Below, one piece after another: positions 41,505 through 52,104 of a DNA stretch of 64,000 nucleotides. A model generated the notes under the pieces. That model searched no databases, had not been told where the DNA came from, and saw only the letters and a program-made list of their open reading frames with translations. The translations under genes were made by a program, and so were the position numbers. The stretch spans positions 4,836,001 to 4,900,000 of the forward strand of contig NC_085123.1 of the NCBI RefSeq assembly GCF_030269925.1, given 5' to 3'. Origin of the DNA: Bombyx mori. Lineage: Eukaryota; Arthropoda; Insecta; Lepidoptera; Bombycidae. The number at the start of each line of letters is the position of its first letter. Within the stretch, counting starts at the first letter, position 1.

Positions 41505-41670
41505 CAGCCAGTAAGTAGCTTCAAGGGATTATGCTAGCTTCACTGGACGTGTAGCTCACGGTGCTTTATCTGAAAGAATTTGCTAACATCCGCCCTAACA
41601 AGAGCAGTGCTCCGCTTAATTTACCACCGGATTGAAATCGCGACTCACCGAGAAGGTCTATGGTTTGGTC
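41505..41670 (+). repeat. Unassigned interspersed repeat (GCAAGAGCAGTGCT type), copy 1
   Basis: Shares the order GGATGTG...GCTAAC...AAGAGCAGTGCT...ATCGCGACCCACTGAGAAG with 45690-45890 and, inverted, 56878-57012. The oldest of the three. Confidence 0.65.
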
Positions 41671-41846
41671 TATGGGTAAAGTTGTGCGTCGAACTCTGAT
41701 AAAAATGGCCACCGGATCGACCAGTCTGTCTATTGAAATTAACAAATTCTGAGTGCTTTGAGGAGCTCCAATTATCTCGTTATATTTTACGCTTTATAGA
41801 GTACCTACACCAATTCTTGAAATCGACGACCAAGGGTTAGATCCCA

Positions 41847-42282
41847 TCTACTTATTATATTATAAAGAGGAAGGATTTGTTTGTTTGTTTGTATTGAATA
41901 GGCTCTGAAACTACTAAACCGATTTGAAAAATTCTTTCACCGTTTGGAAGCCACACTATTTCTGAGTGACATAGGCTAGAATCTTTTTGAAAAAAATTAG
42001 GACCCCTTACTAAAACTCCAATAATATAACCCAAGGTGTAAAAAAATTACCTAAAATATTTTTTACATCGCGTGCCCTGCGAAAACTATTGATGATAGAA
42101 TAAAATAATGTAATACGACTTTGTAGAACACATTATTATTTACAAAAAGTGTCGCGACAGCATATGCCTAATTATTATAGTTATACCACAATAAGTGTTC
42201 TTTTAGTTAAGAAAATAAAACAACGTCAAATATCGTTGAAATTTCTGTTAAAGACCCGAGCGGAGCTGGAGCGGGCCGCTAG
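41847..42282 (+). mobile_element. Helitron-like element (436 bp)
   Basis: 5' A|TCTACTTATTATATTATAAA and GC-rich 3' end GCGGAGCTGGAGCGGGCCGCTAG with an internal stem. The interior ACCGATTTGAAAAATTC and GTGACATAGGCTA words are common in lepidopteran repeats. Confidence 0.65.
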
Positions 42283-42726
42283 CAACATATAAACAGGATC
42301 CAATATTCCTTTCTGGCAGCCTAATTACAATACATTATACAATATTATAGTTATGGTCCTTAAATATCATAATCCAAAACTCCATACACATTTCAAACGA
42401 GCCCCCCGTAAGCCGGCATCAACAAAGATTACACTGTCATTGCGTGTGCACGAACTTCAATAAAGAATACTATTATTTGAAAGTATAAAGGGAACACGCA
42501 AGCCTCCGCCTCGCGGGCAAAAATTCCATTATTTAATTTAACTTAACATGACATTATAGTAAATTCTTTCCCCCCATTATACATAATTTACGACCATGAA
42601 GACGATGCGTTACAGGATATCTTGAATCATTCACAATTGTACACGTACCCACTAGGTGACGTGACGACATTATTCTTTCGATATTTGATAAATATGTTCT
42701 TCGTGCTTTTAAATTTTCAGACATCT
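42283..42726. other. Gene-free stretch
   Basis: No feature recognised. Confidence 0.4.
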
Positions 42727-42867
42727 TTCAGCTCACGACCCATCTAGTATTAAGTGGTTACCGGAGCCCATAGACATGTACAATGTAAGTTCCGCCACCT
42801 CGGAACATGAGTTCTAAGGTCTCAGTTTTACAGTAACAAAGACTGCCCCACCCTTCAAACCGATTTT
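42727..42867 (-). repeat. Bm1 SINE fragment
   Basis: Tail and part of the body, moderately diverged. Confidence 0.75.
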
Positions 42868-43444
42868 TTTACAAATTCGTCCCTTGGTTACGAATTAAAA
42901 ACATGAATTAAAAACTTCTTCTTCTTCTTCGTTCTTGTAACAGTATTTATAATTTAATTTCCATTGCCGACTTACTGTTCCAGGTTCATTTGAATTTATT
43001 GTAAACAATAACAACAATGATTATTATTGTATACAATAATTTGTATATATGTATAAGATTTGTAGGGAATTTCTAGTGAAAGTGAGTAGAAAAAAACTAA
43101 CCTTATGGTAAGTGTGTAAGGATGTGGTAAATGAGTGAAAGAGGTATGTAGCGCTGTGAACGATAAGAGAATATAAAAATAACAAAACCTCATTCAACCA
43201 CATAAGGCCTCATTATAATAATAAAAAATTGTCCAAAAAATAAAATAAAAAAATGTTAGGGGTGGACAACCCTTATCACTAAGAGGTATGAAAAATAGAC
43301 AGTAGCCAATTCTCAGACCTACTGAACATGCATATAAAATTTCATAAAAATCAGTCAATCCGTTTCAGAGAAGTATGGTAACTAATATTGTGACAAGAGA
43401 ATTATATATATAAGATATACAGGAAGATGCCCAATGCAAACAAT

Positions 43445-43612
43445 TTTTATTGTGTAGCTGGGTCAACGATCTCACGGCTCACCTATTGTAACGTAGTTTT
43501 CAAAGCTCATGGGCATCACTTTGAGATATGAGGTCAAAGTCACAATTATATTCAACTTTTAATCGAAACGCATGACTACTTCGTGGCAAAAATAGGCAAA
43601 ACGGCAGTTGAT
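43445..43612 (-). repeat. Very decayed Bm1 body
   Basis: TTATTGTGTAGCTGGGTCAACG onward follows Bm1 order at low identity. Confidence 0.55.
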
Positions 43613-43627
43613 ACAGAACGCGTTATA

Positions 43628-43880
43628 ATTTTATTTTATTTTATTGCTTAGATGGGTGGACGAGCTCACAGGCCACCTGGTGTTAAGTGGTTACTGGGGC
43701 CCATAGACATCTACAACGTAGACGCGCCACCCACCTTGAGATACAAGTTCTAAAGTCTCAGTATAGTTACAACGGCTGCCCCACCCTTCAAACCGAAACG
43801 CATTACTGCTTCACGGCAGAAATAGGTGGAGTGGTGGTACCTACCCGCGCGGACTCACAAGTGGTCCTACCACCAGTAAA
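43628..43880 (-). repeat. Bm1 SINE, 5'-truncated
   Basis: A young copy ending CCTACCACCAGTAA. The 126-codon plus frame starting inside it is an artefact. Confidence 0.88.
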
Positions 43881-44486
43881 AATGGCAGTGCAATGGCTGC
43901 AGAGAATGCATCAAGAAGTTTCCATTGTTATCAGATTTTCCGATTATACAAATAAATACTGGTTGGCGATAATAGCACTACTGAGATTTAATACTGAAGA
44001 TATGGTTCTAGTCGAAACCACACAGCAATGTAATAAGAAAAACGTCATTCCAAGTTCCCGAGCTTAAAACATTGAGCTTCTCCACCGGAAAGATTACTCA
44101 AAGCTCGGCGTAGGAAATTGCGGGCACTTTGAATTGTGTCACGGACAGTTGGCGGTCGGTCTGATTGTCTGATTCGCATTGTGCCTTAAAAAATTGATAG
44201 TTTTACCAGTTTATCTTAAGGAATATTGTGAAATTGAATATCTCATGCTCTAGGCTTTTTTTAAAAAAAAATTATTAATTATATAGGGTCTTTAAAAAAA
44301 ATATAATTCATTACATACATTAATAGATCAACCATCATTCAATTAGTGAACAGGTACAGAGTAGTTTTAATAAATGACAAAAAATAAAAGAGGAAAAAGA
44401 AACGAAAAATGTCACGTAAAGGTTTATTATAAGCCACGATATTATTATATATTATTATTACATACATATAAATATTATTATATAGC

Positions 44487-44582
44487 TACTATAGGCTAAA
44501 GAGCATATAGCCTACCTGATGGTAAGTAGTCACCGTGGCACGTGACATCAGCAATGAAAAGGGCACAATCAAGTTGCCTATT
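44487..44582 (-). repeat. Second short SINE-like family, decayed copy 5
   Basis: AGCATATAGCCTACCTGATGG...AGTCACCGTGG...CATCAGCAATG follows the family order. Confidence 0.55.
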
Positions 44583-44754
44583 TTAGTAATGACAAACAGT
44601 AGCGAATCAATTCCGAGAATTTCAGCAGCATCTTCTCTCGGCACCTGTGGTGTAACCTTTACACAAATATCAGACTAATCATACATTTAATTTGGTATTA
44701 TAACAACTACTTTATAAAAAGTTAATCATTTTAATGGATCAACAACATAATATG

Positions 44755-45182
44755 AAGTATAAAAGCCTTGGTCAACTGACACTCAAACTAATATCCTTCA
44801 CTCGTTTATTTTTACAACTGTTTCATTAACTCCCTTTCTAGTATGCTATTGAAGTTACTTCTGATTTATTTAAGTTAGCTAGCTTCCGATGAGCTAAAAA
44901 CTTGAATGTGCATTTTATCCGCAATTTGAAAATATTTTACGTAAATATACAAAAACGTATAATAAATAATGCAAAGTATAATGCCTTGGTCAACTGGCAC
45001 TCAAAATAATAACCTTCATTCGTTTATTTTTACAACTGTTTCATCAACTCCCTTTCTAGTACGAGTATGTTATTGAAGTTATTTCTGATTTATTTAAGCT
45101 CCCTTTCCAATGAGCTAAAAACTTGAACGTGCATTTTATCCGCAAATTGAAAATATTTTACGTAAATATACAAAAACGTATA
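44755..45182. repeat. Tandem duplication of a ~0.2-kb unit
   Basis: Copy 1 (44755-44973) and copy 2 (44974-45182) align throughout. Shared blocks include GCCTTGGTCAACTG, CTCCCTTTCTAGTA and ATTTTACGTAAATATACA, with scattered substitutions and small indels. Confidence 0.85.
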
Positions 45183-45689
45183 GCGAATTTTCGTTTCGTA
45201 GACAAGACGAAAGGAACATTTTCTTATCGTTCGTTATTAATGAAAACAGCCCCGAGGGAAACTCAGCGTTGTAGTCCTTTTGGGTAGCACTCGTTAATGT
45301 AAATGGGTATTTTAATACAGTAATATTGGGTTAACAAATAAACAAGGTCTTTATGGGTAATTCGGCGCACAAAAAATTAGTTCCAGATTAAAATAAACGC
45401 TCATGGTTTTGATGTAATTCACAGACCGCTTCATTAAAATCTATATAATCTGAAAACGAAGAAAAGACGTTTTCGAATCTTTAAAATCTCCTACCTCATA
45501 TTCTGCATTAGTTGTATAACGTAAACGCAAAATGTTTAGATGAACCCTTTGTTCGGGATGTGGTTCGAATTTTTTTTAAACTGATTGTGCCATGATAGCT
45601 TAAATGCACATCACAATTATAAATAAAATAAAATAAATAAATAAAATAATAAATACTTTCGATTTTTACTATTTATTTGCATACTTTGC

Positions 45690-45890
45690 TAGTAACCCCG
45701 AGTCTTGAGGGGTTATCCTAGCCTCACCGGATGTGAAGGCAAGCTCACGGGGTTCAGTCTGGCAACTTTGCTAACGTTAACCCTAGCAAGAGCAGTGCTT
45801 CGCTGAATCTATCACTGGATCGGAATCGCGACCCACTGAGAAGATCCGGCGAGAAACTCAGTGACCTGTGTCTGTGAGTTAAGCATACGA
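45690..45890 (+). repeat. Unassigned interspersed repeat, copy 2
   Basis: The best-preserved copy (TCACCGGATGTG ... AAGATCCGGCGAGAAACTCAG). Perhaps a LINE 3' region; I cannot name it. Confidence 0.7.
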
Positions 45891-45962
45891 CACTGACTTA
45901 CCTAGTGTAGACACCACGGTTGTTCAAATTGTAAATTGGTATGGATAATAAATTATTTTGTA

Positions 45963-46219
45963 CTAGCTGACCCGGCAGACTTCGTAGTGTCTCAATCGAT
46001 AAATAAGACACATCAAAGGAAAAACAAAATTGCTATTTTCATTTCATTCCGAGCATTTTCATATTTATGTAGCTTTTAAACCTTCTCTGGACTTCCACAA
46101 ATAATTCAAGACCAAATTTAGACAAATCGGTCCAGCCGTTCTCGAGTTTTAGCGAGACTAACGAACAGCAATTCATTTTTATATACTTAAGTATACTTAA
46201 GTATACTTAAGTATATAGA
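45963..46219 (-). mobile_element. Helitron-like element with a triplicated decamer
   Basis: The 3' CTAG end lies at 45963-45966 (A before it) and the 5' TC end at 46219-46218 (T after it on plus). The 5' end carries three tandem copies of a TATACTTAAG-type decamer at about 46183-46212. Confidence 0.82.
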
Positions 46220-46673
46220 TTTGTATTTTTTCCACATACCATCCTCGAATGAACTCGAGACTTGAAGAGAGTCCTCTCGGTAGATGACTGTTTCGCTGTT
46301 CCTGTGGCATTACTAATATCCACGATCTACCTTAGGCCCGTGGACAGGACAACGAAAAATTACCCTGAAATTGTAGATTTCCCACCAGCATCGTTTTCCC
46401 ACTTGTAGCCCAAGGCCTATAATAGCCTAAAATAGGATTTAGAGTAAGAAGGAATAAAAAGTACGAAAGCCAGCGCTTACCAAAGCCAACGCTTCCCAAA
46501 CCTTTTTATATTCTATCTCGATATGGCCATCGGACACTCTTGAAAAAAACTGACACAAATCTTTTTTCCCAAGCTTTTATTAGCTCGATATGTGTATGTA
46601 TGTAACGAAATATTTGGACCGAATTTTCACCATCTTTAACGCGTCCGATTAACTTGAAGTTTTGTGAAAAATA
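46220..46673. other. Gene-free stretch
   Basis: No feature recognised. 46240-46430 is fairly GC-balanced but has stops in all useful frames. Confidence 0.35.
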
Positions 46674-46805
46674 TTTTTTTATTTTTTTTATTTTTTTTTA
46701 TTGCCTTTGTAGGCAGACGAGCATACGGCCCACCTGATGGTGAGTGGTTACCGTCGCCCATGGACTTCAGCAATGCCAAGGGCAGAGCCAAGCTGCTGCC
46801 TACCG
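46674..46805 (-). repeat. Second short SINE-like family, copy 6
   Basis: TTATTGCCTTTGTAGGCAGACG to GCTGCTGCCTACCG. Confidence 0.8.
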
Positions 46806-47370
46806 CAAATTATTTCAGTTTATTATTTAAGCATATTTTTAAACTACGCTTATTATAACAGATTTAGTCCTGCATACCGACGCACAGCCTAAACCTCGTA
46901 GAGCAATATTTAAGCGACTCGACCTCTCAAACTAAAATAAAAACTCACGAAATAGCCGTCCAACCTATTAATTATACCCTCTCTGTATCTTATAAGATAC
47001 ATATGAGAATATATTCGTGTGTACCCGAGACTGCGAAGTGTTTATTAGCGTCTTTGAGTATGCCTTGATTACGTACACGTGTTTATTCAGTAGCCATGTA
47101 TCATACGTTTACGTTGTTTGAACTCAAGTTGTCTGCGTTTGCAGGAAGCCGTGCATCAATGTTGATTTATCGTCTCAAGCTATTTACTAAAGAGAGAGAG
47201 TATTCTGTACTGTAAACCAAAAAAATAAATAAACAATGCGATACATTTAAAAAAAGGTACAATTTGCGGTCTTATCGCTAAGAGCGATCTCTTCCAGGCA
47301 ACCATCAGGTGGGAAAGAATCGTTTGGAAACTAATTACACGTGGTGTACCAATCAATTTACATATAACTA

Positions 47371-48668
47371 GTCAGGTCATAAATTCTGTCACATGTTTAA
47401 TGTAAAATAATTGAAACAAGTTTATTCATTATGTAACCATTCATATACCAAAATGAACTTAACAAAACATAGATTCTTATGAGACTAAAGTTTATTCAAA
47501 ATGACCTCCGTGATTTTGAATACAGGCCTTCAATCTGCGCGGCCAGTCGTCTATCGCAGCACGAACGACGTCCATGTCAATATCGGCGGCTGCCTTAATC
47601 AAGGATGTCTTGAGTGACTCCAAATTGGGATGAGGCTTTGAGCACGCCTTTTCCTCCAAGTGTTGCCATATCTTGTAATCTAACGGATTCAAATCTGGAC
47701 TGGAGGAGGACCAGTCTTCGTGCCGGATGAAGTCGATTTCACGCGCCGCCAGCCAGTCTTGTGTGCTGTTCGCTCTATGTGCTGGCGCCGAATCTTGTTG
47801 GGATACCCAGTGCCTGTTATTGAACATGGTATGAGAAACAGGTTCCACAAGGTTCGTCAGGACTGTATTTTGATACACAACTGCATTCATTTTTACATCT
47901 TTCTCACAAAAATGTACCTCTGTTAAGCCCCAATAAGAAACTCCCAACCATACCATGAGCGAGGATAGAAAATGACCTCGTTGGACACGCGGAATACGGT
48001 TGCTCGCTTCTTCACTACTGTGTGCGTACACCTTATCATTTTGTTTGTTGTAGCTCTCTTCTACGGTAAAAATTTTTTCATCCGAAAAAAGAATTTCCCG
48101 ATATTTTTTTCCCACGTACCGCTTCAACAAAGCGCGGCATCTCGTCAGTCTCAGGTCCATTAGACGAGCATTCAAACGATGTCCTGTTTTTCTTCGATAT
48201 GCCCGAAGCCCTAAGTCTTCATTTAACACCCTTTTCACCGTGGTTTTGCTTAACCCCATCTGAAAGGCCAACAGTTTCTGCTTACGTTTGGGATTTCTTT
48301 GAATTCGCGCCTTCACAGCTTTTATCACTGCTGGAGTCCTAACAGACCGAGGGCGACCACTTCTTGACCTGTCATCTACACTAGAGTCTTCATTGTATCG
48401 TTTGATGGTACAATAAACGAATCTTTTGGTTATATTCAAATTTTTCAGTATGTTAAAAAATTGAATTGGCGCGTAACCGCAACGATGCAACGCAATAACT
48501 GCAACACGGTCTTCTTTAAGCGTCCACTCCATATTTAAAAATGAGTAAAATTCTAAAAGTATACATTTTTATTTTCATGAACAATTCGAAATTCGAATTC
48601 AATAAACTTTTTTGTGGCCAGCATTCTAAAAGAAAAGTTTTTACTGTGTGACAATACTTATGACCTGA
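47371..48668 (-). mobile_element. Mariner (maT-type, DD37D), apparently complete
   Basis: 1298 bp with terminal inverted repeats GTCAGGTCATAA (outer 12 bp perfect, then TGTCACA shared) and TA at both flanks (47369-47370 and 48669-48670). One uninterrupted transposase frame lies inside. Both ends and the gene are present. Confidence 0.92.
47492..48532 (-). CDS. Mariner transposase, DD37D (maT clade)
   Basis: Cut-and-paste transposase acting in the nucleus on the element's inverted repeats. 346 residues, ATG at 48532, stop TAA at 47494-47492. The N-terminal ~110 residues form two helix-turn-helix regions linked by a Gly-Arg-Pro-Arg hook at 59-62. The catalytic triad is Asp151 (Phe-Ser-Asp-Glu), Asp247 (Gln-Gln-Asp-Ser-Ala-Pro-Ala-His) and Asp285 (Asn-Pro-Leu-Asp-Tyr). 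The last two are separated by 37 residues, i.e. DD37D, the maT signature, as against DD34D in classic mariner. Length is normal for the family, with no frameshift or stop. The frame is intact and the triad present, so activity is possible but unproven. Confidence 0.93.
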   Translation of the reverse strand: MEWTLKEDRVAVIALHRCGYAPIQFFNILKNLNITKRFVYCTIKRYNEDSSVDDRSRSGRPRSVRTPAVIKAVKARIQRNPKRKQKLLAFQMGLSKTTVKRVLNEDLGLRAYRRKTGHRLNARLMDLRLTRCRALLKRYVGKKYREILFSDEKIFTVEESYNKQNDKVYAHSSEEASNRIPRVQRGHFLSSLMVWLGVSYWGLTEVHFCEKDVKMNAVVYQNTVLTNLVEPVSHTMFNNRHWVSQQDSAPAHRANSTQDWLAAREIDFIRHEDWSSSSPDLNPLDYKIWQHLEEKACSKPHPNLESLKTSLIKAAADIDMDVVRAAIDDWPRRLKACIQNHGGHFE

Positions 48669-48670
48669 CT

Positions 48671-49139
48671 AGGTATATATATAAACACACACACATACAT
48701 ATACATACACAAATTCCTTACATATATACATACAAATACATAATGTAACGTAATAATAATTTTGCTTCTTTACACATAAATAACAATAAACAATTTACAT
48801 ATAAAACATACTTAAAATACCTATGAAACATAAATATACAATTGAAGTAAATACCAATTTCAGAATCTACCCTAACACAAATAAAGCTGGCACTTGAATA
48901 TGTGGTCTTACATTTACATTGCAAAACTGAATGGCTAGTTTTTCAGTACATTTCGAAGTCCAAGCGCTTGTAACTAAAGATTATTGGGAAACCAAGACAC
49001 TAATTATTATTGTGGATTCATGACTTTGTAGCTTTAAGACGGGTTATAAGCCAACGCAGGTACGTACCGCTATTCCGCCTATTTCTGCGACAGTCATGTG
49101 TTCCGGTTTGAAGGATGAAAAGATTTTTTTTTTCCTTTT
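48671..49139. other. Gene-free stretch
   Basis: TA/CA microsatellite at about 48672-48745. A degraded Bm1 body fragment lies at about 49040-49120 (plus). Confidence 0.5.
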
Positions 49140-49389
49140 CTTTTAAAATAATCACGCCACGTTAACTGGTCCCGTACTAAGTTCGTAAAGAACTTGTGTT
49201 ACAGGTACCAGAGAACGGAAATAAATGTAAGATTTTTATTATACACATACATAATATATTTAATATACATCCATAACCCTGGAAAATACATTTTATATTT
49301 ATCATACAAATATCTTCCCTTGGCGGAATTCGAACCCGCGACCCCCTTGTGTAGTGACCATGTCACTTACCACTACACCAGACGGCCGT
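49140..49389 (-). repeat. tRNA-derived SINE, second family, copy B
   Basis: Same head and body as 4279-4550, with box A TGGTGTAGTGG intact and box B GGTTCGAATTCC carrying one change. Near its 3' end, an AAGTTCTTTACGAACTT stem-loop is kept in both copies. Confidence 0.78.
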
Positions 49390-49589
49390 TAAATCTTGGA
49401 TTATCTCTTGATTCAGGTAACTACTTCGCAAATGGGCCGTGAGCTTGTTCTGTTCAGCACAATAAAGAAACAATAAAAAATAAGCTTGCATTGTCACTAT
49501 AGGCTTACGACAGTTCAACAAATGATAGACATTTAATTCAAAGTTAATCATTATGTAAAATAATAATGATAATGTGCATTTTTGTTCCT

Positions 49590-49820
49590 TTATTTTTTTT
49601 TTATTGCTTTGATGTGTGGACGAGCTCACAGCCCACCTGGTGTTAAGTGGTTACTGGAGCCCATAGACATCTACAACGTAAATGCGCCACACACCTTGAG
49701 ATATATAGTTCTAAGGTCTCAGTATAGTCACAACGGCTGCCCCACCCTTCAAACCGAAACGCATTACTGCTTCACGGCAGAAATAGGCGGGGCGGTGGTA
49801 CCTACCCGTGCGGACTCAAA
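49590..49820 (-). repeat. Bm1 SINE, 5'-truncated
   Basis: Body and tail. Breaks off at GTGCGGACTC, slightly short of the usual breakpoint. Confidence 0.86.
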
Positions 49821-50094
49821 ACCGTATATAAACCTCATGGAACATACATGCCACTTTTAAAGTACTATTATAATTACAAAGCCGCACACTCCTTCGTGAG
49901 CGCACTATGCATCCAAAGGAGTGCCAAGTTATTTTATTCACGCGATACAGTTTTTTTGTCATTCGTCTAGGTAAAAACTGTATATTTGTGGATATAATCA
50001 AAATTTGTGTTTTGGAACGAAGATCCTTATGGGACGATGCGGACGGGTACACTAACCGGGAAAAAACGTTCGTAACGTAAGATTTTAATTAGTA

Positions 50095-50360
50095 ACCCGC
50101 GACCCGCCTTCGCTTCGCTTCGGAAACTTTAAATTTTATTATTGATAGCTGAGTCCCGCGATGTTACCCGCGGTTATTGTCGTACCGCCGCCGCGGGGCG
50201 AAGCTAGTCTTAAAAAAAGTAGACTAAGTTACTCCTTATATTATCAGCTACCTATCATTGAAAGTCTCGTCAAAATCGATCCAGCCATTCCAGAGATTAG
50301 CCGGAACAAACAGACAGACAGACAGAAAGCAGACAGACAGACAGACAAAAATTGTAAAAA
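50095..50360. repeat. Decayed interspersed repeat with (CAGA)n tract
   Basis: GC-rich start (CCCGCGACCCGCC, CGCCGCGGGGCGAAGCTAGT) and AATCGATCCAGCCATTCCAG leading into CAGA repeats at about 50308-50347 and AAAATTGTAAAAAA. The layout resembles a common lepidopteran repeat; the family is not assigned. Confidence 0.5.
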
Positions 50361-51078
50361 ATGTTATTTTGATGTGTGTACCGTATATATATTCATATGC
50401 ATGTAGCAAAAAGCGGTTATTTCAATATTACAAACAGACACTCCAATTTTATGAAATGTATAGATGCACACAGTGTACGACTTAACTTTGTAATAACTTA
50501 TAAAAAAGTGCATATTTTTATTATATATTTTTTATAAATCATTGTGAATAAAATAAAGTTGATAACTTTGTAAAGTAGTTTTATTTTATTTTTATCAATA
50601 AAAAAAATCATGATCAAAAATGTATACCCGAATAATTATTTTCTTTATACCACGAATAGAACTTATACCAAACTCACTACTGACTTTAAAAAAACGTACT
50701 CTATTATTCTGTAATTCCGATATATAAGAAAAGCTCTAAAATTAAGGAAAAAACAATGATGAAGCCAAAAGATCCCTCGCCGATAAATCCTCATATTCCC
50801 ATCATCCTTCAAATTTAATAGTACTTTAAATAATGTATCCATTGATCTAAGGTCCTACGTATAATCAAGCGGAAATATTACATTTTCGGTTGTCTGATTC
50901 AAGCCGAAACTTCAGCGGATTACCTGTCGACGCGGCGGAAGGGACCCCATGTTTTTCCCTTTGACATCCATCATGGACCGGTCATGGGAGCAATGGGCTG
51001 TGAATTGTTAAGGACCTTTTGCGATCACACACATTTATCATTCTTTCATCATAATGATTTTTACTGAGGAGTTTCCTG
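50361..51078. other. Gene-free stretch
   Basis: No feature recognised. Confidence 0.4.
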
Positions 51079-51318
51079 TCTACCCATTGACTAGTGCAGT
51101 AGTTAGCGCACCTGATTGTTGCGCCGAGAGTCGTGGGTTCGATTCCCATATCGAGCAAACATTCGTATTATGAACAGGTTTATTTTCTGTTTGTTTTAGG
51201 TGCTTATTGTCTTGTCAATCTCTGGTAACCCCATAACACGGGGAATCCCAAATTGGGGCCGAATGAATTGGAGCTCATTCTAAAGCATCATCTGCGTACA
51301 ATAGCAATAAAAAACGTA
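51079..51318 (+). repeat. tRNA-derived SINE, third family
   Basis: The head has TAGTGCAGTAGTTAGCGC (box A region) and GGTTCGATTCC (box B, 51136-51146). A body follows and ends GCAATAAAAAA. It differs from Bm1 and the second family. It abuts the Helitron at 51320. Confidence 0.6.
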
Positions 51319-51319
51319 A

Positions 51320-51620
51320 TCTATATATTATTACATATATATAAAAATGAATTGCTGTTCGTTAGTCTCGCTAAAACTCGACAACGGCTGGACCGATTTG
51401 GATAATTTTAGTCTTGAATTATTTGTGCAAGTCCAGAGAAGGTTTAAAAGGTAGATAAATATGAAAATACACGGAATTAAAAAAAAATATCAATTTTGTT
51501 TTCCTTTGATGTGTCCCCCGTCGGACGGATTCCTTTTGTTTGTTTTAAGTTTATTTTATACAAAAGTTTAGATCTTTTATTTATCGATTGAGGCACTACG
51601 AAGTCTGCCGGATCAGCTAG
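51320..51620 (+). mobile_element. Helitron-like nonautonomous element (301 bp)
   Basis: A|TCTATATATTATTACATATA start and GCCGGATCAGCTAG|T end. Same family as 40129-40415. Confidence 0.83.
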
Positions 51621-52104
51621 TCGGACATAAAAACATAATCATAACAGCGTTCCGTGCACTCCGAGCGCTCGCTTTAGCTTCGCAGTATTAAACCAAAACG
51701 GGCCAGCACTAATGGAAGTTCTAGATCCTCGACGCTCAAGGGTGTCATTAACCTATTTCGCTTTTAGTGAAATTTCTCCAACTCCAACGCGCATTCTAAT
51801 CGACCATAACAAAGTTAGGGTGTCCAAACAAACGTTTGTCATTCGATGTTTGCGGCGGCCGAGCTGTATCAGCTAAACCCTATATTGTTACAATATTTAC
51901 GCTGCGACCGCTCAGTCGACTTAGGTTTGCTTAGGACGAATAGTTCCTGACTCGGCCAGTTTGGGGTGTATTCAAACAACAATCTCGAAATGCGATACGA
52001 CGGCCATTTTTGATACTAATATCGGTTTCGATGAGGTGTTTAAGGATTTTCAGTTAAAAATACAGTGTGACGTCACCTGTCACACGCTCTGATAGCGAAG
52101 TATA
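51621..52104. other. Gene-free stretch
   Basis: Moderately GC-rich, unique-looking, no exon recognised. TGACGTCA at 52068. Confidence 0.4.

Noticed and set aside
43687..44067. 126-codon plus frame
   Set aside because: First half is Bm1 sequence; the rest shows no conserved features.
50308..50347. CAGA tract as a CRISPR-like or satellite array
   Set aside because: Simple tetranucleotide microsatellite inside a decayed repeat; no spacers.
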